NCBI GenBank assembly: GCA_030248225.1 | Contig: JASANE010001774.1 | Location: forward strand, 1-64,000 | Source: Trileptium ribeirensis | Lineage: Eukaryota > Nematoda > Enoplea > Enoplida > Thoracostomopsidae | DNA: 64,000 nucleotides | Reading direction: 5' to 3' | Part shown: piece by piece, positions 34,999 through 45,827 of the stretch | Numbering within the stretch: the stretch's first letter is position 1 | Layout of the letters: the number at the start of each line of letters is the position of its first letter | Notes under the pieces: generated by a model | What the model was told of the DNA's origin: nothing | The model's input: the letters and a program-made list of their open reading frames with translations, nothing else | The model's database searches: none | Translations under genes and position numbers: made by a program

Positions 34999-36387
34999 TC
35001 TATATTGAAAAATGGTAAAGTTTGACTATTTTTCTTGCCAAAACTTACGCAGTCAGTGTTAATGACCTTCCCAATCTGGGGTGAAAACAATGAAATGAAC
35101 GCGTTAAACAACCCTATAATCCTATCATCGTTAACGCCCAATTAGCAAAAAACTTGCTTTGTAAAAATTTTGAAAATTTAACTTTTATGGGGTATTTTTA
35201 ATTTTGGCTCATATCTCGACAACAGATACTCAGTCAAAAATGCATAACAACAAAGCTGTGGCGATGGACGGTCTCATGTGTCGATTCGATATCTGGGCAG
35301 AGGCATAACATTTTCTTTGCAAGAGTTATAACATAAAATGTTCGGTTATCCCAAATGTCCAAAATCAAAAAGCTTCCAATTGGTGTCGGTTTTGTGAAAA
35401 TTTAATTACTAGATTATAGGAGCAGCACAAATCCGCTAGTTGTAGAGCTACATTTTGCCTACGCGTCGTATAAAAATTGCGAAAATCTATCAATTTTTGG
35501 ATGTGTTATGTGACGAACAGACGGATGAAAAAGAAATTTTTCACAATTAAACGCTATTTGTGGAAACTCCGCTCGTTACGCTCGTCCGTTTCAACAACTT
35601 AAATTTAACTCAAGGGTTTTCACTTGTCGGAAGACTTGTGACAAGCCAGTATTTGTAATGTTTTATTGTTTTTCTGAAATTTTGAAGGTGGCTGGACAAG
35701 CTCCAGTTGGAATTTGCAAGTACTTGGACTGAGTTCAGAATCGAGTCATGTTTGTCGGTTATTCTGAAAGCAGTTATTTTCACTTTTTGTATGAACATCT
35801 ACTACGTTATGTAAGAAGGAATAAAAGTAGTATTTTCACTAGCAAAACATCGCTTGACCGTATAAAGTAAATCCGTATTGGTGGCGGGATGATTCCTTTT
35901 GCTGTTCGTCATTCAATGGTTGATCAAGTCTGTTTGCTGCACATACTGCCAACAGCTAATATGCATTATGCATTGCATAAGTGCTTAGTTTCTGTTTAAA
36001 TTTAAGGAGAATATATTATGCCTGTTGCCTATATAAAGCCAGCCTTTTCGACTGCATTGTTTCGCGATTTAGGAGATTCGCCATAATTTTTTGGCGAAAT
36101 TGCTACCAGTTTAACCTTTAAAACTGAAGGGCACACTAACAACCACTTTTTTACCATCATCATCATTTTTCTTGGATTATGCGTTCCGTTCGTACGAACA
36201 GAACTGTGTGTGACCAATTCCTGGTACTGTCCCGCCCCTCTCGCTGTGTTTTTGAATTCTTAGTTATTTTTAGTTGCGTTGCATGTATATATTCGAACAA
36301 TGTTATGGTCAACACTTAAACAGAACCCTTAAGTATTCTTCTACCTTTCTGTGTAGAAAATGCATCTTTTTGTTAACATTTATATAT
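34999..36387. other. No recognisable gene
   Basis: AT-rich with frequent runs of A or T; short open frames (35610-35798 -, 36029-36217 -) look random. Confidence 0.5.
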
Positions 36388-37538
36388 CAGGGAGTAACCG
36401 GAATTCCGGTTCCGGCGAAAATCGTGTTCCGGTTGCGGTTCCGGCAAAGGGCAAAAACATATCGGAATCGGAATTCCGGTTTAAAAATTTTGCTTGAAAT
36501 TTTCCACGTTTTTTGCTTCATCCTGTAATCCAAACATATGTAATATATATTATACAATGATCAAGCTCCAATACAACCAAGCAAAACAAAAGATTAACTA
36601 ACCAATTTGCCGTGTGAAACGTAAGTAGGGCACATAATTTGAGCAGGAATTTTTCATAATAACCTGCATGAGTTTGTTAAATCAAAGCCAGGTCGATGCT
36701 TGTAGCAGCTATTTTATACATCCAGAAGTCTGTGGGATACGTTTGAATTAAACCGGTCCAACTCGGTAACAGAGTATGGCTTTCGCAGAAGTACTTAGGG
36801 TATGCTTGGCTAACATAAATTGCGTCAAGCCCCGCAAGTGCGCATGTAAACTTGGTAAATCAGTCTAAATTGAAGTAACCTAACGTTATCTGCAACGTAG
36901 CTAGAAACTGCTTTCTTGGCAATGAACTGTATTTATTGAAACTGTGCGAGCAGCATCACAGTGTGTCTCATTTATAGCATTCTGATTAGAAAGTTATCAT
37001 CGTTATGATCTAACTGACGGGCACTGTTTGTCCAACGCTACCCTAAACAGTGTCCCTGACCACTGATCAGAAAATTACTTTCTATCTATTATTTTCTCTT
37101 AAAATCTTATAAACCAATAATTTTAAGTTTCCTACAGAAGAACATGCAACAAACTTAGGTGTAGTAAAGGGAGACGACTGGAGACAGAGCGAAAGTGTGT
37201 ATTCTACGCTCCAAGCTTTGTAAGCACATTCGATTTGACGCAGTATACGCAATGGTGTATAGTGGTAGACATTTTTTGCTCTGAATGTCCAAAAACCGAC
37301 ATATTTGATCGATAAATAAACATTATTAGCTTCCTCAGTCTCTTTAAAGTTTCAGAAAGGCAATAATACCATCGCAATACATTAAGTTTAATGTAAAAGT
37401 TATTTTTAATGCATTTTAAATCCACTATACCTTCATTTCTTCCATCATCTGTTTTACTACGTATATATAAATTTCGAAGACCAGGTTCCGGATCCGTTTA
37501 AATGGACTGTTCCGGTTGCTGGTTCCGGTTATGCCCTA
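36388..37538 (+). mobile_element. hAT-like non-autonomous element, copy B (full length)
   Basis: Begins CAGGGAGTAACCGG and ends CCGGTTATGCCCTA; the two ends match in inverted orientation over about 13 of 16 bases, with further CCGGAACC-rich imperfect repeats inside each end. Flanks TTATATAT (36380-36387) and ATATATAT (37539-37546) agree in 7 of 8 positions, as expected of an 8-bp target duplication. Length about 1.15 kb. It has no transposase, so it would depend on an autonomous hAT relative. Confidence 0.85.
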
Positions 37539-39639
37539 ATATATATATACGATTTAATGTACGATCTGAAACAGGAAACCTTTTGCGAATGACTCACAAA
37601 CAGTTTTCTTAAAATTAGTTGTTCATTATTGCTATTTGTGATTCACATTTATTTCTGCCGGTGAATCTGCGTTGACGCCGAAACTTTGTCATTTTTCTAA
37701 TTTTTCTGTACGTGTGGATTAGTTTTCAGAAGCTTACTAAATACAATATTTTTCTATTGTTCGTCGTGATATTCAGTCAGCAGGAATTTTTGCTTGGCAA
37801 ATTTAAAAGGTAAGATTTTTGAAAATTTTTTATTCACTATTAACAGATCAGTTATTGAAAGGTCAATAATGCTTACTACAGAAGCGTTGAAGTTGGGGTA
37901 ATGGTGCTATTGCAGCAAGAAAGATACTACTGTATGTATGTATATAAGGTACGAATCAATTTTTTTTCTAAATGTTATCTGTTCGAGATTTGTGCTTTTT
38001 TAAATGTTTACGTGGATTTTTATAAGAAATATACTACTCATTTTAGCAGAAACGCCATTTGAATTGTTCCTTGTTAATAGTGGTGATGCGGCGAACTAGA
38101 CTACAATTTTAAAGTCCGGACTGTTGAGGCGGTTCTGACCAGAACTGTTGAATTCATAAAATTTTCACCAGATTAAGTATCTGTACGCAGAGTTGCGGTA
38201 TCATTTCTCAACCATTGTTTACTATGACATTTCTTTAAACATAACGCTAAGTTGTCTTTATAAGCAAAGCATTGGTGAATTTGGTACAGTGTTGAACAAA
38301 AATTTTATGCTTGTTAGCTAAAAATAGATTTTTGACTTAGTCGGTCCGAAAAAGTTCTTCAGGTTGCATCACTCGTTACTAGTAAAACTAAAAGATGTAC
38401 ACACTCAACATTGTGCCTGAGTTCCCCATGAAAAGGAACACTCATAAGGTTCTGCAGACACTGAATACTAAAAGGTATTCGCTAAGGTTAATGTTTCAGC
38501 GTTTTTCGACTTTATTGTTAAATTAGTTTAATTTGTTTGTAATTCCCCAAGTTTCGACTAAAAATCACCTATACAAACTGGTTTTGTTACGTTTTATGCG
38601 CATTTGCATAAATCTTTGTGTAAACGCACCTTTTAAAATGTATCAAATTAGATGCATTTACCATCATTTTTGAAGTGCTTTGAATGTTACGTGTTATAGC
38701 TTGCATTTTATCGATATCTTACACGAACGTGGTTGCGACTGTGTTATCGACTTATCTGCGTCAATAATTCTGTTTTTATGCGAAGATCATACTAATAAAT
38801 GCACATTTCACTCAGCTTTATGTATATAATTCACGTAGGCTGTGGAGTGCATTGTATAGGTTTAGGCGTTTGCGTTTCACGTGCGTCCGATTTTCTTAGG
38901 TAAGAGAAAATTACATTTTTAATAATATAATATAATTATATAATTATTTTTTTAGTAATCTAGAGCATACTATTTTTTGTCATATTCTGGGTATAGAATA
39001 CTTACGAATAGTTAATCGAAACGATTTACGGTCGGGTATTACAAATATCTTTATTTTCAACAAAGTTTATGAAACTGAATCTCAAAATTGAATTAACTAT
39101 GATTAAATTTTGACCCCCAGGGGAACCGTTTGCGACCCCGTAGCAGGTTTCAGGCAGCTCCTTTTGCATAGAGACATCGATATTCGAAAAATTCAGGGTT
39201 TTTTGTGTTGAAAGGGTCTAGACACTGCACATACGAAAACGTTTCATTTTGGCTTCAAAAAGTTTCAAAAGTATATGATTTCGTGAAATGGTCCATATAC
39301 ATGGGTTCTCAAAGTATTGGGACTCCATGGCAGAATTATTGGCATGGTTTCGTGTAATTACCCGATTATATTAATATATTTAACACGGCGGCTGTACTCG
39401 TTTAGGAATTTAGCAGAGCTCTACAACTTGTAACTTTAATGCTTACAAGCAGTGCTATTTGGCTATGAATGTATATAATATGAAATTATTTATACATATG
39501 ATATACATATATTTATATTAATGTGCAGTATGGAAATATGTAATAATGGATATATATTCTGTCATTAGATAATCCAATTATATATATTTCTATCTGAATC
39601 TACCTGACCCCCCCCCGAGATCCATCGGTCAGCCTGTCG
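37539..39639. other. 2.1 kb AT-rich non-coding DNA
   Basis: No open frame of note, no repeat that I could name; a TA/ATT-rich stretch is at 38920-38955 and a C run at 39608-39617 next to the LINE. Confidence 0.55.
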
Positions 39640-40370
39640 CTCGAGACCAAACGCAGCCACATCGTCCGATCTTCAGCCTTTCTTATCAGTTCCCGAAAAG
39701 GATTCGATCGCCATCGTTTTAGTGGTATTTTGACGCAAACCAGATATAGATCTCAGAGCACTGTCCGTTTCCACGACTCAAGAGACATTCCTCGCGGCCA
39801 GTTCCGCTCCTCAGGTGAATGACCCAAAAGGATTCGCCTTGGCTGGCTGCTTCGCAGAACAAATGCCAAGGGCTCCATATGACCAGTGCTTGTTCTCAAA
39901 TCAGCGTTTGAGACGTAAGCGAGCCTTGTCATGCCCAATACCCAGCGCCTTAAAAAGTTTTCGAAAGTATTGCGGACATGTAGGTCCGTCGACATGAATG
40001 ACCAGGTCTCGCACGCATACAGCAAGATTGGTCTGGTCGCGGTGTCGTATACTTGCATCTTCGTGGTAATGCCGACGCCTCTATTCGACCATAGTTGTCT
40101 TCTCAGCCGCAGAACGCAACCCGTGCTTTGGCGATACGGCTTTATGTTTTAACGCAGGACTGGCCGCTGGCGGTAATATGATTGCCTAGGTAGCACAAAC
40201 TGCTAACCAACTCCAAGTGTTGGGTTTTGCAGCTAATCAAGAGCACGGTGTTGCTGCCAGCAAGCCATACGTTTGCTTTCGTTTTGCTTGAGTTGACAAA
40301 CAATCCGACGTTCCCTGCTGCTGTACTAAGCCGGTCTAACATTAGCGGAAGGTTCTGCGTGGTTTCAGAC
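39640..40370 (-). mobile_element. LINE fragment, C-terminal half of RT ORF
   Basis: On the minus strand, MLDRLSTAAGNVGLFVNSSKTK (split here as MLDRLSTAAGNVG and FVNSSKTK) near 40280-40345 and LVSSLCYLGNHI near 40170-40205 match the region just after the YADD box of RTE-like LINEs. RPILLYACETW at about 40005-40040 is the conserved segment that follows. Further C-terminal sequence continues to about 39753. There is a frame change near 40100. The upstream catalytic part is missing; on that side the sequence meets a (TA)n and the pogo element. Confidence 0.85.
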
Positions 40371-40407
40371 AAAAGTGCTATATATATATATATATACAAA
40401 AGTGCTA
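40369..40407. repeat. 12-bp direct repeat flanking (TA)n
   Basis: ACAAAAGTGCTA occurs at 40369-40380 and again at 40396-40407 on either side of a TA run. It sits exactly at the junction between the LINE fragment and the pogo transposase C-terminus. Confidence 0.85.
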
Positions 40408-42011
40408 TTTTTGTATTCGACGCCACATGCACAACAAACATTTTCATCGTCGTTACCTTCGTCACTGCTAGACGATTCCGGTTGCGTTGATGATGCTGCC
40501 GATGTCTTAAACTTCTTAGAAGCGATCGGTTTGGTGCGGGAACGTTGTTTTTCACGTTCCTGGGCTTGCATTGTCTTCAAGACATCGTCGCTGGTGATGC
40601 TAGTGCATCCTAGGCGTGGCACTCGGCGGCGTTTAGTTGGCAACTTAGAAACAGACGATTTTTGCAAATGATGCAGAAACGCCGCAGTCATTTTTTTGGA
40701 GAGTATTGCGGTGTTCTGTGGGTAGAAGACCCCGCTGATGATACCGAGGAACCGTTGTGGTCCGCTGGTGATGTGACGGTTGATTCAGAGTTGCCTAACC
40801 CGCAGACACCGGATGTGCCAGGCCGCTGCCCAACAGAAACACGGCCATCCCGGGCAGTTGATGGAGAGGATGAAGCCGCGTTTTGCATCACTTCGTCAGC
40901 TGGTGTCGTTTCGCCATCACTGGCCCTTTGAAACACTCGACCGGGTGCAATCTTTTCTTTTGGTATCGCTTGACGATCCAAGGGAAAAATCCCAGCTTTC
41001 ATGAAGCCAGAGACATGATGCTGAGGTTTCATAGAATGTTGGTAAACGGAGCGTAGGAGACTTGGGAACACTTCCTCTTGTAAAGGATTCTGTCGACGCG
41101 ATTCTCGCCGTAAGTTTTCGAGCGCTTTTGCCCACTCAACTTTTGCAGATTTGAAAAAAGCGGGCTGTAACGAGCGCGACAAAAAAAACATTAGGACCGT
41201 TGAGAGCCCAAGTCGCGGTCGAGTTTCGGGCACAAACGTTTTAAGCCAGTCGTAAAAAACTCATCCACCATTTTCCTACGTGACAGCGTAGGACAATGTA
41301 GTAAGTGTCGTAAGATTTTGGGAGAACATATCTAACTGCACTGCCACCGCAAAGAACGGTGATCTGGCCACGCCCGACGGTTGGCGTCACAACTGTGGGA
41401 TTCTTCTTACCACGGCGGCAAATAATACGCTGTCCCTTTACTTCATCTTTGAAACCGGTCTCATCGGCGTTGTAAATTTGAGCTGGCTTAAGCTGAATTT
41501 CCAATTTATCACGCAACCAATTTTCAAGTAACCCAAACCAATTGTTCAGAACAGCCTCCGAGACGCACTCAGCTCTAGCAACTTGTAAAGGAGCTGGTGT
41601 GCGAACTGAAAGCTCGTCCTTCCAGCGGTTCATGAAGTCGATGTACCAGTCGTCGCTCGGACGATCGTCGGCAAACTGAGTCGGGCGTCCCAAGCTCTTC
41701 ACGTAGTTTTGAACAGTGTCCAGAATAGCTTTTTTGTTGAACGGTGTACCATGGTCCGCCATCCATTGAATAGCATCGACCATGTTACGCTCTTCGTCGA
41801 GTGTAAGGTCCCTAGGTCGCCCAGGCCCCATTCGCGAAGACTTTATGCCACAGACGTGGCGCCGGATGGTGCTGCTGGGTACATTGAATTCTGCCGCCGC
41901 TTTAACAGAGGTGAGCCTGCCAGATTTCACAGCAACAACAGCATCAGTAAGGTCCTGTTTATCATAAGACTTAATACAAGAGTTATTTTTCTTAGTATAT
42001 TTACGAACCAT
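40408..42011 (-). pseudogene. pogo/Tigger transposase, internally deleted
   Basis: Start at 42011 (MVRKY). Residues ~17-60 form a pipsqueak-type helix-turn-helix, ~66-140 a CENP-B-type HTH, and the DDE core follows with the first catalytic Asp in NADETGF (residues 181-187). The frame fails after about residue 230. From 41233 a second frame resumes with PETRPRLGLS and goes on to FFKSAKVEWAKALENLRRES and the C-terminal SGFMKAGIFPLD segment. Between them, the part that should hold the second Asp (DGH-SHIS type) and the LPPH-x-TH stretch is absent, so a deletion has removed catalytic residues. A third frame at 40408-40691 carries the Ser/Lys-rich tail and a CCAC zinc-type motif. Confidence 0.9.
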
Positions 42012-42150
42012 TGCGATAAGCTAACAAAATCCAACTTATTCTGAAAATTCTGAAAAAGAATAATATATATATAATGCACAGCATACATAGTATGTACTTT
42101 ATACACTAACAATATATACATTAAGTAACCCTTTCCGAGTAAGATTGTCG

Positions 42151-42206
42151 CTGTTCACTTTGCCCCGCGAAATTGTTCACTTTTCCCGGTGTTCACTTTG
42201 CCCCAG
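42151..42206 (-). repeat. Terminus of the pogo element with three iterated 14-bp sites
   Basis: On the minus strand, GGGCAAAGTGAACA, GGGAAAAGTGAACA and GGGCAAAGTGAACA occur in a row at the outer end. Iterated sites next to a transposon end are usually transposase-binding sites; here that role is inferred. The tip reads ACTGGGGC with a TA a few bases beyond it. Confidence 0.7.
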
Positions 42207-43365
42207 TTTACTATATGTAAATGAAAATGCCATCTGTATTAAAATCAAAACAGCGGGGCGGTAACGATTTCCGTTTCCCCAACTTTTCGGCCCGTACGAG
42301 GTCCATGTGGTACCTGGAGCCACAAGTCGCGCCCTCGCAATCGACCCTTTTCGCCCATATGCTACTCAATTTACCGACTCCAGAGTGATGGAAGAATGAA
42401 TGTTGTTACGGTGTTGCTACATGCAGCTTCTCGCGCTCTACAAAATGAATTGAATGCAAAAATACCAATATATTGAATGAGATATGACCATTTTCGTGAT
42501 TTCGGATTTCAAAGGCCCATTGCCATTTTCGTGTATTTGGGGTTTTTGCCATCCTACATCATAGGTAACTACCGATATAACACATCATTTTATTTTATAT
42601 AGAGCTTTTATTCTATAAAATAACCCCAAAAAGATCCATATATTTTCGTTGAAAATGGAGATATGACACCTTTCCGTATAATCCGGGTCTCATAGGTCTT
42701 TTGAAAAACCCCATTGAACCTTAATCTTTGATCCAAGGGGACTTGTTCAAAAGGTTTATATACATTTCTATCAAGCCTTAACTGTTTTATGTGGATCACA
42801 AATAACCTTTGTCGTTTATCGGGCCCTAAAGGCCACAAACGCAGGTCTCAAGCTTTCGTTTGAAGGCACGAGTCGATCGGACGTTGTAGGTTTGACCTAT
42901 GGAAGTCACATGCTAAATATATATTGACAGTCCCAAATTTGGCGACATGAAACGTAAACAATTCTTCATTAGCAGTCAGAAATGTGTATATTAAGTCGTA
43001 GGACTCCCGGACTTATTGGGTTTTCGGTTTTGACAAAATACTGTATATATTCTCTATTTTTTTGGACAGATGTGCCATAGTTGAGACAAACTGATGGTGC
43101 GTCGAGTATTTAATAACAAACACTGTTCCTAGCTATGAATGCAGTTCATGACTGCATTGCAACTGCTGTCCTGCTTCACTATTGATTTACAAAATTTGCA
43201 AGCGTACTGGGTGGTGGTTGTGACAATTTATAATTGACAACCTAAAATACTCAGAAGGTGGCTTGCCGCCGTACCATCTTGAAGTTCTAAAGCTTCTGCT
43301 TAATATATTTTCTATGCATATCAGGTAAACCAGGTTCCAATTGAACACCGAAGTTTTTTGAATAC
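42207..43365. other. No recognisable gene
   Basis: AT-rich unique sequence. An open frame at 42608-42838 (-) has no known motif. Confidence 0.5.
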
Positions 43366-43469
43366 GTCATTTGCAGGGAATAACCGTAACCGAAATTTAC
43401 CGGAACCGGAACCGTTCATTTAAACCGGATCCGGAACCTGGTCTTTGAAATTTATATATAGTAAAACAG

Positions 43470-44620
43470 CAGGGAGTAACCGGAATTCCGGTTCCGGCGA
43501 AAATCGTGTTCCGGTTGCGGTTCCGGCAAAGGGCAAAAACCATACCGGAACCGGAATTCCGGTTTAAAAATTTTGTTTGAAATTTTCCACATTTTTGCTT
43601 CATCCCTGATCCAAAAATATGTAATATATATTATACAATGATCAAGCTCCAATACAACCAAGCAAAAGAAAAGATTAACTAAGCAATTTGCCGTGTGAAA
43701 CGTAAGTAGGACACATAATTTCAGTAGAAATTTTTTATAATAACCTGCAACAGTTTGTTAACAGATCAAAACGAAGTCGATGCTTGTAGTAACTATTTTA
43801 CACATTCAGAAGTCTCCGGATTACGTTTGAATTAAACCAGTCCAACTGGGTAACAGAGTATGGCTTACATAGAAGTACTTAGCGTATGCTTGGCTAATAT
43901 AAATTGCGCCAAGCGCCAGCCAGCGCGCTTGTAAACTTTGTAAATCAGGCGAAATTAAAGTGAAGTAACGTTATCTACAACGCAGCCAAACGCAGCTTTC
44001 TTTGCAATGAACTGGATTTATTGAAACTGTGCGAGCAGTATAACAGTTTGTCTCATTTATAGCATTATGATTAGAAAGTTATCATCATTATCATCTAACT
44101 GACGGGCACTGTTTGTCCAACGCTAGCCTAAACAGTCTCTTACCACTGATCAGAAAATTATTTTTATCTATTAATTTTCCCTGAATCATATAAACCAATA
44201 ATTTCAAGTTTCCTACAGAACAACATCTAACAAACGTATGTGTAGTAAAGGGAGGCGAATAGGGACAGAGCGAAAGCGTTTATTCTTCGCTCTATGCGTT
44301 GTAAACACATTCAATTTGACGCAGTATACGCAAGGGTGTATAGTAGAAGGCATTTTTTGTTCTGGGTGTCCAATAAAACGACATATTGATCGATAAATAA
44401 ACATTATTAGCTTCCTCAGTCTCTTTAAAGTTTCTGAACGGCAATAATATCATGGCAATATATTAAGTTTAATGTAAAAGTTATTTTTAATGCATTTTAA
44501 GTCGACTATACCTGAATTTCTTCCTTCATATCTTTTACTATATATAAATTTCGAAGACCAGGTTCCGGTTCCGGATCCGGTTTAAATGGACGGTTCCGGT
44601 TGCTGGTTCCGGTTCTCCTG
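43470..44620 (+). mobile_element. hAT-like element, copy C, nested inside copy D
   Basis: Begins CAGGGAGTAACCGG right after the split end of copy D and ends with CCGGTTCTCCTG, about 1.15 kb. Its own target duplication is not clear because a C-rich stretch follows the right end. Confidence 0.85.
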
Positions 44621-44746
44621 ATATATATATATAAAAAAAATATATTTCCCCCCCCCCCGCGGACCCCCCCCCCCCTCACCGGTTATTCCCTGTAAATACA
44701 GTATATTTTTATATCCACGCCCCCCGCCCGCACCGGCCGCGGAAAA
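44621..44746. repeat. C-rich low-complexity insert at the nested junction
   Basis: (AT)n, then runs of C separated by GCGG, a short CCGGTTATTCCCTG piece (44679-44692) identical in type to a hAT-family tip, then another CCCCGCCCG/CCGCGG block. Its composition is unlike anything nearby. Confidence 0.75.
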
Positions 44747-45827
44747 ATGATGGAAGAAATTAAGGTATAGTGGATTTAAAATGCATTAAAAATAATTTTA
44801 CATTAAACTTTTACATTAAACTTAACGTATTGAGATGGTATTATTGCCTTTCTGAAACTTTAAGAGACTGAGGAAGCTAATAATGTTTATTTATCGATCA
44901 AATATGTCGGTTTTTGGACATTCAGAGCAAAAAATGTCTTCCACTATACACCACTGCGTATACTGCGTCAAATCGAATATGCTTACAAAGCTTGGAACGT
45001 AGAATACACACTTTCGCTCTGTCTCCAGTCGCCTACCCTTTACTACACATTAAGTTTGTTGCATGTTCTTCTGTAGGAAACTTAAAATTATTGGTTTATA
45101 TGATTCTAAGAGAAAATAATAAATAGAAGTTAATTTTCTGATCAGTGGTCAGAGACACTGTTTAGGGCTAGCGTTGGACAAACAGTCCGTCAGTTAGATC
45201 ATAATGATGATAACTTTCTAATCAGAATGCTATGAATGAGACACACTGTGATGCTGCTCGCACAGTTTCAATAAATACATTTCATTGTCAAGAAGGCAGT
45301 TTCTAGCTGCGTTACAGATAACGTTAGTTTACTTCAATTTAGACTAATTTACCAAGTTTACAAGCGCACTGGCGGGTGCTTGACGCAATTTATGTTAACC
45401 AAGCATACCCTAAGTACTTCTGCGTATGCCATACTCTGTTACCGAGTGGGACCGATTTAATTCAAACGTATTCCACAGACTTCTGGATGTGTAAAATAGC
45501 TGCTACAAGCATCGAGCTGGCCTTTGATTTAACTGCTGCAGGTTATTATGAAAGATTCCTGCTCAAATTATGTGCCCTACTTACGTTTCACACGGCAAAT
45601 TGGTTAGTTAATCTTTTCTTTTGCTTGATTGTATTGGAGCTTGATCATTGTATAATATATATTACATATGTTTGGTTTACAGGATGAAGCAAACAATGTG
45701 GGGAAATTTCAAACAAATTTTTTAAACCGGAATTCCGGTTCCGGTATGGTTTTTGCCCTTTGCCGGAACCGAAACCGGAACACGATTTTCGCCGGAACCG
45801 GAATTCCGGTTACTCCCTGGTCATTTG

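Larger units (their letters stand above)
40408..42206 (-). mobile_element. pogo/Tigger-like DNA transposon, one end preserved
   Basis: A transposase remnant (40408-42011) and a repeat-bearing terminus (42151-42206) form one element in minus orientation. The opposite terminus was not found: coding sequence runs up to the (TA)n at 40381. The element appears truncated there, or joined to the LINE by later rearrangement. Confidence 0.8.
43374..45819 (-). mobile_element. hAT-like element, copy D, split by a nested insertion
   Basis: In reverse orientation, the right end is at 43374-43469 and the rest at 44747-45819; the two pieces join at consecutive positions of the family sequence. The whole interval is flanked by identical 8-bp GTCATTTG at 43366-43373 and 45820-45827, so it is one insertion that was later opened by copy C. 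Confidence 0.9.

Noticed and set aside
40227..40931. + strand open frames opposite the LINE and pogo remnants
   Set aside because: Antisense shadows of the minus-strand transposon coding sequence.
37204..45126. Similar ~60-75-codon frames in hAT-like copies B, C and D
   Set aside because: They share sequence because the copies are homologous; frames are interrupted differently and no domain is present, so I do not call a conserved gene.
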